DNA from: JBGSYN01 sp041750975
Lineage (GTDB): Bacteria > Pseudomonadota > Alphaproteobacteria > Geminicoccales > Geminicoccaceae
Reading direction: 5' to 3'
Assembly: GCA_041750975.1 (NCBI GenBank)
Contig: JBGSYN010000170.1
Coordinates: forward strand, 1 to 21,795
Length of the DNA stretch: 21,795 nucleotides
In this document: positions 14,459 to 21,795 of the stretch, piece after piece
Layout: the number at the start of each line of letters is the position of its first letter
Position numbering within the stretch: position 1 is the stretch's first letter
Notes under the pieces: generated by a model
Database searches by the model: none
The model's input: the letters and a program-made list of their open reading frames with translations, nothing else
Told to the model about the DNA's origin: nothing
Position numbers and translations under genes: made by a program

Positions 14459-17400
14459 CTAGGCGATCGCGTCGACGGGCGGCAGCTTGAGATTGGCAAT
14501 CGTTGTGGCCCACTGATCGAAAGGGTCGTCACCCTTGGGCGCGAACAGATTGAAGACCCAAAAGCTGCCGTCGACGGGATCCGTCACCGTGCCCGAATAG
14601 TCGCCCCAGCGATTGGCCAGATCGGCACTCTCGAAATCGATCGGCGCTTCGCCCGGAGTCACGGTCGTCGCGTCGAAGGTGAAGCCATCGGGGTCATCGG
14701 CGTGGCGGCCGGTGAAATAGGCGCCGGTGAAAAGATCGGGGCCCCCTGAGGAGAATCCGATCCCGACATCGCCATGATCGTTGACGGCGATCGAGGGAAA
14801 GGAGGTGCGCACGGCGAACCCCAATTCATTGCCACCGATGGCACCCAGATCGACCAGTTTCAGCTCTTCGGACGAGCTCGTGTCGAGCTGAAACCAGAAG
14901 GCGGTCGACTGCGAACGGTCGTCGCCGATCTGCGGTTCGGAGGTATTGACCACATAGAGTTGCTCGTCCGCCCAAACCGCCTCGAGCGCCCGCTGGTCGC
15001 CGACGTCGATCGAGGAGGCTGTCTCAGGTTGCGGTGAATCCTCGGGCGTGATGCCCAGATCACCCACAGGGATGCGGTGCAGCGCCAATTCGGGCCCATC
15101 CTCGCTCAAGGAATTCCGGACCGCGAATACCTGCACGACCTGACCCAATGCGTCATCCTCGGTGCCACTGAGGCTGGCGAGGTACATGTCCGCATTCGAC
15201 GGCGTTGCGCCCATGAGTTCGGTTGGCTGAAGCGTGAAGACAAAGGCTTCGCCCTCGATCAAGGTCAGCGGGTCGTAGACGTTGAAGGCGCTGTCCTGAC
15301 CCTCGTAGATCCCGGCTTTGTCGCCGATCCAGAGGCGAGTGCCGCCGAATCCGGCGCCATCGAATAGGAACATGTTGGCGGTGATGAAGATCGCCTCATC
15401 GCCGACGGCGATGGCTGGAAAATCGGCCCAGTAATTCTCGCCCTCGATGACCTCGAGCCCTTCGATCACCTGTCGATGCCATATCCCGTTGGGGTCACCA
15501 TCATCGGAGACGGCAAGAAGGATGCGGGATTCGTCATCGCTTGGATCGAAAAGTTCCTCATCGAAACCGTTGCGTTCAGGGGCCACGACCAGAAAGCGAT
15601 CGGCAAACGCATCGTAGAGCACCTTGGGATCGAAGGGTGGGCTTGAAGCGCCAAGCTCGTCGAAGAATGTCTGGAGGCTGAGATCGCCTTCAAGGTCGCC
15701 ATCCTTGGTATGCCACTGCAGGCGATGATTGACGGCCGTCACCACATGATTGGTGCCGACAGCGATGGTCGGATCGGCAGGGATACTGGTCGCCCGATCG
15801 AGCCCGGTCGAGCCGGCAAAGCTACTGCGTAGGGCTGCTGTCGCCGTTGGCTGATCGACCGGTTCGAAACTGAGGATGAGATCGTTGAAATCTCGATCAC
15901 CCCGCTCGAGCCGCACATCCTCGAACGCCAGACGATAACTGCCAAGATCATCGCCGATTGTGGGAACCGGATCGACGAGTTGATCCAGCGGCGCGCTCGA
16001 TCCCGAGGTCGAAGGCTCCGTGATCTTGTCGCCGGGGCTCGAGAAGCTTCTGGCGGAGTTGCGCAATTCCTGGGCACTGAGAAGATAGCTTCCCGTCGTA
16101 TCCTCATAACCTTCGGCGGCGATGAAGTAAGTGCCGGGATTGCCTTCCGTTCGGAAATCGATGCGGGCATTCAAGCCATCGCCGCCATCATCGTCGCCGC
16201 CGATCAGGTCACCGAAGCCGTCACGCAACTCGAGGAAAGGGTCCGTAAGGCCAATGGTTTCATCGCCATCGGTGGTGAGATCGAAGCGATAACGGCTGAT
16301 CGGGTCGAGCTCGATCCGGTACCAGTCGCGATCGCCCGGGACATCGACAGTGCCCGTGATCTGCTCCCCGGGAGCGATTGTCGCGGTGGTCTCCGGACCG
16401 TCAGGAATGTCGTCGACCAGCGTCAGGCTCAGACTGTAGCTGCCTTGAGTCTCGTTAAAGCTTCTCGCGACCACATAGTACAAACCGGATTGCTCGGGTA
16501 TGAAATCGATCCGCGAGTCGCGACTGGCGTCGGTAGCGTCGTCATTTTCGTCGATCAGGATGCCGTCCTGATCGCGAAGTTCGACAATCGGATCGAGCCG
16601 AAGCCCGTTTTGATCCTGAGAGCGCAAGTCGAAGCGGTATTCCCCGCCTGCCTCAAGCTCGACCCTGAACCAGTCTTGGTCATCGCCAGGCTCAATCGTG
16701 CCCGTTTGCGTGGCTTCGAAGGTCAATTCGGCCGATGTCGTCCGGTCGCCCGCAATGTCTGGTTCCGCTTCATCGATGACGATGCGATAACTACCGAGAC
16801 TATCGGCGAATGCGGTTGCATCTAGGAAGAAGGTCCCGGCATGAGGAGCCAGGAACTCGAACTGCGCCTCTCTGCCATTTCCGCTATCGTCGTCGCTCGC
16901 CAGGATCTCGCCCGCGGCGTCGCGCAGGTTCAAGAGCGGATCGTCCAGCGTGCCGACGCCTGAAGCAGCGCCCTCGAGCTGCAGGCGGTAATTGGTTCCT
17001 GCCTCGAGCTCGACCCGGAACCAGTCGCTGTCGCCGACCGCGCTGATCACGCCGAGTTCTGCTGCGGCGGGCGTTTCAAGCGAGGCTTCGGTCGAGCTAT
17101 CGCCGGGAATGTCTTCGGTCAGTGAAACCTGGAGCTCATAGGAGCCGATTCCGCCATCGGCTCTATCGGCCTCGATGAAAAGGATCTGGGCAAGACCGCC
17201 ATGGACCAGCTTGGCGTTGAGCCCGACGCCGGAATCGTCATCGGCGGCGATGCCGTTGCCGGCGAAATCGGTGAGGATTAGAAACGGGTCAGCAAGCGGG
17301 TCTGGCCCGGTGCCGATCATCTCGATCAGATATTCGGCTCCGGGTTCGGACTGAAAGCGATAGCGATCGACCTCGCCGAACTCGCTGAGGACAGCAACGA

Positions 17401-17926
17401 CCGAATCCGTTGTCTGGATTTCGCCAATGACCTGCGAGTTCCCACCGGCATTGGCGGGGAAATGACCATCTCGCTCCGGCGCCAAGGCGTGGAAGATATC
17501 GCCCTTGATTGGAGCCGGGCTTCCATTCCGGTCCAGACCCGCAAGCGACAGGGGAGCGGCCGCCTCGTGCAAATTGGGCGCGCCCCTCGAATGCATGAAC
17601 GAGACGTCGGCATCGAGTGGATCCGGGACATTGCGGCTGCCGCCATTCGCAACCAGAAACACGCCGAAGCCATTGCCTTCGGCGAGGCTTTGCGGCTCGT
17701 AGACATCGCTGAGGCGAAAAGGCTGCTGATAGTCTTCAGGATCGAGCAGCACGGGATCCGTGATCCGGCCACTCGGGCCGAGCCGGTAGAACCCGAACCA
17801 GTTGTCGAAGTTCGCCTCGGCCTCGACGATGGCGATCGATGCGTCGCGCCCGGGTCCGAGGCGCAGATCCTCGGGCATCGCCGGGTTCGGGGACCGCGCC
17901 TCTGATGAGCCGAACGGAGCGTCCAT
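14459..17926 (-). CDS. Large acidic exoprotein: split DUF4114, four PPC repeats, propeller-like C-terminus
   Basis: This 1155-residue, Asp/Glu-rich protein has three parts. Residues 39-165 (NWFGFYRLGPSGRITDPVLL, GFGVFLVANGG) resemble the first half of DUF4114 domains of secreted adhesins. Four PPC-type beta-sandwich repeats follow at about 165-272, 275-388, 395-506 and 508-620. Residues 655-690 (GSYRLAFEDVRLERGDRDFN) look like the conserved end of DUF4114. Residues 715-1150 repeat patterns such as DPTIAVGTNHVVTAVN, DPKVLYDAFADRFLVV, FPAIAVGDEAIFITANMF and FPSIAVNDHGDVGIGFSS, as in beta-propeller surface proteins. There are no Cys residues. No signal peptide exists, and an in-frame TGA five codons upstream excludes a longer N-terminus; acidic composition and Asp loops suggest calcium-stabilised type I export, though no transporter is nearby. 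No protease or glycosidase catalytic motif was recognised. Function is unknown, perhaps adhesion or matrix. Confidence 0.85.
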   Translation of the reverse strand: MDAPFGSSEARSPNPAMPEDLRLGPGRDASIAIVEAEANFDNWFGFYRLGPSGRITDPVLLDPEDYQQPFRLSDVYEPQSLAEGNGFGVFLVANGGSRNVPDPLDADVSFMHSRGAPNLHEAAAPLSLAGLDRNGSPAPIKGDIFHALAPERDGHFPANAGGNSQVIGEIQTTDSVVAVLSEFGEVDRYRFQSEPGAEYLIEMIGTGPDPLADPFLILTDFAGNGIAADDDSGVGLNAKLVHGGLAQILFIEADRADGGIGSYELQVSLTEDIPGDSSTEASLETPAAAELGVISAVGDSDWFRVELEAGTNYRLQLEGAASGVGTLDDPLLNLRDAAGEILASDDDSGNGREAQFEFLAPHAGTFFLDATAFADSLGSYRIVIDEAEPDIAGDRTTSAELTFEATQTGTIEPGDDQDWFRVELEAGGEYRFDLRSQDQNGLRLDPIVELRDQDGILIDENDDATDASRDSRIDFIPEQSGLYYVVARSFNETQGSYSLSLTLVDDIPDGPETTATIAPGEQITGTVDVPGDRDWYRIELDPISRYRFDLTTDGDETIGLTDPFLELRDGFGDLIGGDDDGGDGLNARIDFRTEGNPGTYFIAAEGYEDTTGSYLLSAQELRNSARSFSSPGDKITEPSTSGSSAPLDQLVDPVPTIGDDLGSYRLAFEDVRLERGDRDFNDLILSFEPVDQPTATAALRSSFAGSTGLDRATSIPADPTIAVGTNHVVTAVNHRLQWHTKDGDLEGDLSLQTFFDELGASSPPFDPKVLYDAFADRFLVVAPERNGFDEELFDPSDDESRILLAVSDDGDPNGIWHRQVIEGLEVIEGENYWADFPAIAVGDEAIFITANMFLFDGAGFGGTRLWIGDKAGIYEGQDSAFNVYDPLTLIEGEAFVFTLQPTELMGATPSNADMYLASLSGTEDDALGQVVQVFAVRNSLSEDGPELALHRIPVGDLGITPEDSPQPETASSIDVGDQRALEAVWADEQLYVVNTSEPQIGDDRSQSTAFWFQLDTSSSEELKLVDLGAIGGNELGFAVRTSFPSIAVNDHGDVGIGFSSGGPDLFTGAYFTGRHADDPDGFTFDATTVTPGEAPIDFESADLANRWGDYSGTVTDPVDGSFWVFNLFAPKGDDPFDQWATTIANLKLPPVDAIA
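16067..17434 (-). repeat. Four tandem PPC-domain repeats within the large exoprotein
   Basis: The repeats are visible at protein level with a period of about 112-115 residues. Each has an opening strand motif (DRYRF at 187, then DWFRVEL at 301 and 418, DWYRIEL at 534), a DP-hydrophobic-L motif (DPFLIL, DPLLNL, DPIVEL, DPFLEL), an Asp-rich loop and a closing GSY motif. The loops are DDDSG at 229 and 345, NDDATD at 461 and DDDGGDG at 578; the closing motifs are GSYELQV, GSYRIVI, GSYSLSL and GSYLLSA. Short TEDIPGD- or DDIPDG-type linkers join the units. The DNA copies have diverged, so the duplication is old. Confidence 0.85.
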
Positions 17927-17973
17927 GGTTACGTCGCCTCAACCCCTGTTCATCGATGAGGCTTTTAGTAACC
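17927..17973 (-). promoter_or_regulatory. Nested inverted repeat over the ribosome binding site of the large exoprotein gene
   Basis: Two perfect 6-bp inverted repeats are nested. The outer pair is GGTTAC (17927-17932) with GTAACC (17968-17973); the inner pair is GCCTCA (17936-17941) with TGAGGC (17957-17962), around a 15-base loop. Read on the minus strand, the outer arm ends on the base before the ATG, and the inner 3' arm contains TGAGG, the likely Shine-Dalgarno ten bases before the ATG. In mRNA this would hide the ribosome site; as DNA it could be an operator. The function is inferred. Confidence 0.5.
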
Positions 17974-18047
17974 TCGTGAGATCATCCTAAAGCCGAATTG
18001 CCGAAACCAGAAGAGACGTTCGCCGCAAAAAACTCGGCGATTGTCGA

Positions 18048-18575
18048 TCACCACAATTCCTGAACCACCCGATAAACTTCGAAGCCGCGTCGTTTGTAGT
18101 TGTCGAGCGCATTCGGATGGTCGAGCGTGCAGGTGTGGACCGTGAGCCGCGATATCGGGTGGCTCCAGGCGCGATCGATAGCCCAGGAGAGGAAGAGCCG
18201 GCCAAGGCCCCGGCCGATGAATGGCCGCATCAGTCCGAAATAGGCGATCTCCAGTTCCGGGCTCGGCCGTAAATCGAGCTCGACAAAGCCAGCGGGCACG
18301 CCATTGACCCAAAGGACATGAATTTCGATCCGCGGATCGGTAATGAGCGTCGAGAGGGCCGCATCGTCGAGCATCGTGCGGTCGGTCCAGGCCCAATGGT
18401 GGCCGACTTCATGGTAGAGGAAGCGGTAGAAAGCCACGGTCGGCTCAAGGGCTTGCACGACCTGGACCCCGCCCGGGAAATTCGGCGGCTGAAGGGCCCG
18501 CGGCGCCGTCATCGCCAAATGCGTGACGGTTACCGGTCGCGGCGAAGTTTGCCCTGAGTTCGAAGACGCACCCAT
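18048..18575 (-). CDS. GNAT-family N-acetyltransferase
   Basis: This 175-residue protein has a GNAT core. HVLWVNGVPAGFVELDLRPS gives beta-strands 2-4, LEIAYFGLMRPFIGRGLGRL includes the acetyl-CoA pyrophosphate loop (R-P-F-I-G-R-G-L-G), and HPNALDNYKRRGFEVYR is the C-terminal helix and strand. By family it transfers an acetyl group from acetyl-CoA to an amine; the acceptor is unknown. An N-terminal segment of about 35 residues precedes the domain, so the second Met (residue 22) is an alternative start. It begins nine bases after the sseA stop and is probably the last gene of the cysK-sseA operon, which may hint at a thiol- or amino-acid-related substrate, but that is speculative. Confidence 0.87.
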   Translation of the reverse strand: MGASSNSGQTSPRPVTVTHLAMTAPRALQPPNFPGGVQVVQALEPTVAFYRFLYHEVGHHWAWTDRTMLDDAALSTLITDPRIEIHVLWVNGVPAGFVELDLRPSPELEIAYFGLMRPFIGRGLGRLFLSWAIDRAWSHPISRLTVHTCTLDHPNALDNYKRRGFEVYRVVQELW

Positions 18576-18584
18576 GAGTCTAGG

Positions 18585-19430
18585 TCAGGTTGCGAGCGGC
18601 AGGTCCGGTCGGGCGCCCCATTCCGACCAGGAACCGTCATAGACCGGGACATCGTTGCGGCCGAGCGTAGCCAATGCCAGGGCCGCGACGGCGGCCGACA
18701 CGCCCGAGCCGCAGCTTGCGACAATCGGTCGGTCGAGATCGATCCGGGCCCCTTGGAAAACCGCGCGCAGCTCTGCGGGTCGCTTCATGCGGCTTTCGTC
18801 GCCGATGAGATCGCTATAGTGGACGCAGGTCGCACCCGGGATGTGTCCCGAGCGCACGCCCACTCGCGGCTCGGCTTCGCGCCCGTGGAAGCGGCCGGGC
18901 GAGCGGGTGTCGACGATGGCGGCGTCGCCGGTATCGGCGAGCAGCTTCATGGCGTCGACCTTGCGCAGGAGTTCCGGGCGGAATCCCGCAAGAAAATGGC
19001 TCGACGGGAAGTGCGGAACAGCGTCGGTGAGCGGCCGGCCCGCAACCTTCCAGCCTTCGAGCCCGCCATCGAGGACATGCACATCGTCGTGCCCGAACAG
19101 GCGGAACATCCACCAGGCACGGGGCGCCGCCATCCAGCTGCCGCTATCGTAGACAACGATCCGATGGCCGTTGCCGATACCTAGCGTCGAGACCTCCCGC
19201 GCGAAGACCCAGGCGGACGGCACCATATGCGGCAGGTCGGTCTCATGATCGGCGATGCGGTCGATATCGAAATAGGCGGCGCCCGGGATATGGGCGGCCT
19301 CGTATTCGGCAATCGCAACCCTGCCGCTATCCGGCATGAACCAGGTGGCGTCGAGGATCCGCAGGGCCGGGTCCCCCATGTGCGCGGTCAGCCACTCGAC
19401 GGATACGAGGGGGGCCGGAGCTTCGGTCAT
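18585..19430 (-). CDS. sseA: 3-mercaptopyruvate/thiosulfate sulfurtransferase with two rhodanese domains
   Basis: This 281-residue protein has two rhodanese domains. The N-terminal inactive one (about 10-135) shows LVSVEWLTAHMGDPALRILD, AAHIPGAAYFDID and YDSGSWMAAPRAWW. The C-terminal active one (about 155-278) has catalytic Cys240 in ASCGSGVSA. The CGSG[VT] loop is characteristic of 3-mercaptopyruvate sulfurtransferases, whereas thiosulfate rhodaneses usually have CRxG[VT]. It moves sulfur from 3-mercaptopyruvate to thiol acceptors or cyanide in the cytoplasm. The start is the ATG at 19430, overlapping the cysK stop by four bases (ATGA); the open frame extending further upstream is a cysK shadow. 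Coupling with cysK fits a shared role in cysteine and sulfur turnover. Confidence 0.92.
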   Translation of the reverse strand: MTEAPAPLVSVEWLTAHMGDPALRILDATWFMPDSGRVAIAEYEAAHIPGAAYFDIDRIADHETDLPHMVPSAWVFAREVSTLGIGNGHRIVVYDSGSWMAAPRAWWMFRLFGHDDVHVLDGGLEGWKVAGRPLTDAVPHFPSSHFLAGFRPELLRKVDAMKLLADTGDAAIVDTRSPGRFHGREAEPRVGVRSGHIPGATCVHYSDLIGDESRMKRPAELRAVFQGARIDLDRPIVASCGSGVSAAVAALALATLGRNDVPVYDGSWSEWGARPDLPLAT

Positions 19431-20437
19431 GCGCTTTTGTCCATCCATGCCGGAGAGGGCAGGTTCTTCGATTTCAGGAAGTCGACATTGAACAGCCGGC
19501 TTTGATAGCGCGTGCCGTAGTCGCAGAGGATGGTGACGATGGTATGGCCGGGGCCGAGCAGTTTGGCGACCCTGACGGCGGATGCCACATTGATGCCGGA
19601 CGAGGTGCCCATGACGAGGCCTTCGTCGGTGATCATATCGAAAATATAGGGCAGGGCCTCCTCGTCGGTAATCTGGAAAGCCTCGTCGACGCTCAGCCCC
19701 TCGAGATTGGCGGTGATCCGCCCCTGGCCGATGCCTTCGGTGATCGAGCTGCCCTCGGCCTTGAGCTCGCCATGCTTGTAGTAATGGTAGAGTGCCGCAC
19801 CCATCGGATCGGCCAGAACGATCTTGATATCGGCGTTGCGTTCCTTGAGGAAGGTGCCGACGCCGGCGAGCGTGCCGCCCGTGCCGACAGCACAGGTGAA
19901 GGCATCGATCCTGCCGTCGGTCTGTTGCCAGATCTCGGGTCCGGTGGTCCGATAGTGGCCGTCCCGGTTGGCCGTGTTGTCGAACTGGTTGGCCCAGATG
20001 GCGCCATTGGGCTCGCTTCGGGCGAGTTCCTCTGCGAGCCTGCCCGAGACCTTCACGTAATTGTCCGGGTCCTTGTAAGGCTTGGCCGGGACCTGTCTGA
20101 GGTCGGCGCCGGCCGCCAGCAGCATGTCTTTCTTTTCCTGGGTCTGGGTCTCCGGAATGACGATGACGGTCCGGTAGCCCTTGGCATTGCCGACCAGCGC
20201 CAGGCCGATGCCGGTATTGCCGGCGGTTCCCTCGACGATGACGCCCCCTGGCCGCAATTGGCCGCGTTGCTCGGCATCCTCGATGATCGCCAGGGCGGCC
20301 CGGTCCTTGACGCTGCCGCCCGGATTGAGGAATTCGCACTTGCCGAGGATTTCGCATCCGGTCTGTTCCGAAAGCTTTCTGAGGCGGACCAGCGGCGTGT
20401 TGCCGATGAGCTCGATGAACCCGTTGACGATGGCCAT
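19427..20437 (-). CDS. cysK: Cysteine synthase A (O-acetylserine sulfhydrylase)
   Basis: This PLP enzyme of 336 residues makes cysteine from O-acetylserine and sulfide. The PLP lysine is K44 in NPGGSVKDRAAL. The substrate loop is EGTAGNTGIGLA (69-80), a variant of the classic EPTSGNTG. The phosphate-cup glycines lie in CAVGTGGTLAGVG, and GTSSGINVA is near the C-terminus. The long C-terminal part with CDYGTRYQSRLFN is typical of the alphaproteobacterial form. The family N-terminus MAIVNGFIELIGNTPLVRL fixes the ATG at 20437; the frame continuing upstream to 21334 is antisense to the divergent gene. It is the first gene of a tight operon with sseA and the acetyltransferase. A perfect inverted repeat directly precedes the start codon. 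Confidence 0.95.
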   Translation of the reverse strand: MAIVNGFIELIGNTPLVRLRKLSEQTGCEILGKCEFLNPGGSVKDRAALAIIEDAEQRGQLRPGGVIVEGTAGNTGIGLALVGNAKGYRTVIVIPETQTQEKKDMLLAAGADLRQVPAKPYKDPDNYVKVSGRLAEELARSEPNGAIWANQFDNTANRDGHYRTTGPEIWQQTDGRIDAFTCAVGTGGTLAGVGTFLKERNADIKIVLADPMGAALYHYYKHGELKAEGSSITEGIGQGRITANLEGLSVDEAFQITDEEALPYIFDMITDEGLVMGTSSGINVASAVRVAKLLGPGHTIVTILCDYGTRYQSRLFNVDFLKSKNLPSPAWMDKSA

Positions 20438-20470
20438 GGGAACCCTGCGTAATTGAGACAGACGGTTCCC
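20438..20470 (-). promoter_or_regulatory. Perfect 7-bp inverted repeat abutting the cysK start codon
   Basis: GGGAACC at 20438-20444 and GGTTCCC at 20464-20470 are exact reverse complements separated by 19 bases. On the minus strand the proximal arm ends on the base before the cysK ATG. No good Shine-Dalgarno is seen for cysK, so the element may be a leader hairpin controlling translation, or an operator in the short 81-bp divergent promoter region shared with the kinase gene at 20519. Confidence 0.45.
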
Positions 20471-20518
20471 TGGGGTGTAGACAAGCGCCGGCGCGGGAGC
20501 AAGGCATGGGGGACATGA

Positions 20519-21795
20519 ATGGCCGGTTCGGATCAGCACGGGTTTGACGCCGTGGTCAGATATCTCGAGACGGCGGCTTTCGAGACGGCGGCCCGACGGA
20601 TCGATACGGCCAATGCCCATATCTTCCTCGCCGGCAACCGGGCCTACAAGATCAAGCGTCACGTCAGCTATAGTTTCCTCGATTTTTCGACGCTCGAGGC
20701 GCGGCACGACGCCCTCGACAACGAGCTCAGGCTCAATCGCCGCACGGCACCCGAGCTTTACGAGGCCGTCGTGCCGATAACCCGCGACCAGGGCCGTCTC
20801 GCGATCGACGGCGAAGGCAGCGTCGTCGAGTGGCTGTTGATTATGCGTCGCTTCCCCGACGACGCGCTTTTGTCGGACATCGCCCGACACGGCAAGCTCG
20901 ACCGCGGGCTGCTCGACCGGCTCGCACGGGCCATCGCCGGCTTCCACCAGGACGCCGAAATCGTCCGGGAGGCAGGGGCCTCGAGCTTCAGGACGGTGAT
21001 CGACGGCAATGCCGAGGATCTCCGGCATCTGGTCCCCAAGATCTTCGAAAGTGCAATGGTCGACCGGCTGTGCCAGCGCACCGCCGACGCGTTCGATGCC
21101 CAGCGCGATCGTCTCGAGGCTCGGGCCGAAGCCGGCATGGTGCGGCATTGTCACGGCGATCTGCACATGGGCAATATCGTCGTGCTCGACAGCCGGCCGG
21201 TGCTGTTCGATTGCGTCGAGTTCAACGACGCCTTCGCCCGGATCGACGTTCTCTACGATCTTGCCTATCTCGTCATGGACCTGATCGAGAAGGACCAGCC
21301 TGCGGCGGCGCACTATGTCCTGAACGCCTATCATGAGCGGCTGCCCGCGGACGAGGCGCTGGTGCTGATGCCGCTCTTCCTGTCGGTCCGGGCGGCGATT
21401 CGCGCCAAGATCCGGGGCTTCGAGGGCAATGCCGGGGAAGCCACTCGTTATCTCGAGCTTGCCGGACAGGCGCTCGACGACGTGCCGCCGCGGTTGCTGG
21501 CGATCGGTGGCCGTTCGGGCACCGGCAAGTCGACCCTGGCGATGGCGATCACCCCGGGCCTGGGTGCTATGCCGGGTGCTGCGGTGTTGAGGAGCGATGT
21601 CATCCGCAAGAGCCTCTTCGGCGTCGAGCCGACGGCGAAGCTGCCGGAGGATGCCTATGCGGCCGAGGTCTCGGCCAGGGTTTATGCGACGATCGACCGG
21701 CGCGCCGAGACCCTGCTTGGGGCCGGCCGCACGGTGATCGCCGATGCCGTCTTCGGCAGTGCCGAGGAGCGGGTGGGGATCGAAGCCGTGGCCGG
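20519..21795 (+). CDS. Aminoglycoside phosphotransferase-like/P-loop kinase fusion protein (3' end outside window)
   Basis: This is the first 425 residues of a two-domain protein. The N-terminal part (about 1-320) is an APH-like kinase: FLAGNRAYKIKRHVSYSFLD holds the ATP-binding Lys region, HCHGDLHMGNIVV (212-219 core) is the catalytic loop, and LFDCVEFNDAFARIDVLYDL is the metal-binding region. The second part begins with a Walker A, GGRSGTGKSTLA (330-341, Lys337), and LRSDVIRKSLFG, as in zeta-toxin or gluconate-kinase-like P-loop kinases. Such fusions are widespread in Proteobacteria and usually annotated bifunctional aminoglycoside phosphotransferase/ATP-binding protein; the real substrate is not known, and resistance should not be assumed. 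GGGGGA, five bases before the ATG, supports the start. It diverges from cysK across 81 bases. Confidence 0.9.
   Translation, partial: MAGSDQHGFDAVVRYLETAAFETAARRIDTANAHIFLAGNRAYKIKRHVSYSFLDFSTLEARHDALDNELRLNRRTAPELYEAVVPITRDQGRLAIDGEGSVVEWLLIMRRFPDDALLSDIARHGKLDRGLLDRLARAIAGFHQDAEIVREAGASSFRTVIDGNAEDLRHLVPKIFESAMVDRLCQRTADAFDAQRDRLEARAEAGMVRHCHGDLHMGNIVVLDSRPVLFDCVEFNDAFARIDVLYDLAYLVMDLIEKDQPAAAHYVLNAYHERLPADEALVLMPLFLSVRAAIRAKIRGFEGNAGEATRYLELAGQALDDVPPRLLAIGGRSGTGKSTLAMAITPGLGAMPGAAVLRSDVIRKSLFGVEPTAKLPEDAYAAEVSARVYATIDRRAETLLGAGRTVIADAVFGSAEERVGIEAVA

Noticed and set aside
15980..16825. 281-codon plus-strand open frame opposite the PPC repeats
   Set aside because: The minus-strand repeats are conserved with each other in protein sequence, so that strand codes. 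The opposite frame shows no domain.
18020..18040. TCGCCG/CGGCGA hairpin just after the acetyltransferase stop, considered as a terminator
   Set aside because: The T-run on the minus strand falls in the loop, not after the stem, so it does not have the form of an intrinsic terminator.
20519..21795. Antibiotic-resistance aminoglycoside phosphotransferase
   Set aside because: The APH-like fold is fused to a P-loop kinase, as in a widespread chromosomal family of unknown substrate. No mobile element or resistance context is present.

Overview
The window looks like chromosomal DNA of a GC-rich alphaproteobacterium, probably from a Rhodospirillales-like lineage. This rests on the high GC, the dense colinear genes with 1-8 bp overlaps, the frequent TTG/GTG starts, and the run mltB-rlpA-dacC-tmk-holB-metG-tatD-MBL hydrolase, an order I associate with Alphaproteobacteria. 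The lineage is inferred from gene order and protein style; no 16S or other marker is present. I see no tRNA, rRNA, CRISPR array, insertion sequence or phage gene.

Region 1 (1-836) is the C-terminal end of a hybrid sensor kinase with two receiver domains. After an AT-rich gap comes region 2 (964-5760), a compact archaic (Csu-type) chaperone-usher pilus locus: a spore-coat-U-domain pilin, a periplasmic chaperone, an outer-membrane usher, a second very short spore-coat-U protein, and a 100-residue secreted protein of unknown function with pilin-like ends. The usher starts inside the chaperone gene on a TTG, and the short pilin starts inside the usher gene on a rare codon, so the locus is translationally packed.

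Region 3 (5881-14440) is a long plus-strand housekeeping run. It holds three peptidoglycan enzymes (MltB-type lytic transglycosylase, RlpA lipoprotein with SPOR domain, PBP5-type D,D-carboxypeptidase), then thymidylate kinase, DNA polymerase III delta prime, methionyl-tRNA synthetase, a TatD nuclease, a PhnP-like metallo-hydrolase and a short-chain dehydrogenase.

Region 4 (14459-17926, minus) is one large acidic protein of 1155 residues and the most unusual gene here. The two halves of an apparent DUF4114 domain flank four PPC (pre-peptidase C-terminal) repeats with calcium-loop-like Asp clusters, and a propeller-like C-terminal region follows. It has no N-terminal signal peptide. Its start codon is preceded by a nested inverted repeat that would bury the ribosome binding site in the mRNA.

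Region 5 (18048-20437, minus) is a tight cysK-sseA-GNAT operon for sulfur metabolism, with a 7-bp inverted repeat directly against the cysK start codon. Divergent from it, at 20519, a fused aminoglycoside-phosphotransferase-like/P-loop kinase protein begins and runs off the right edge.
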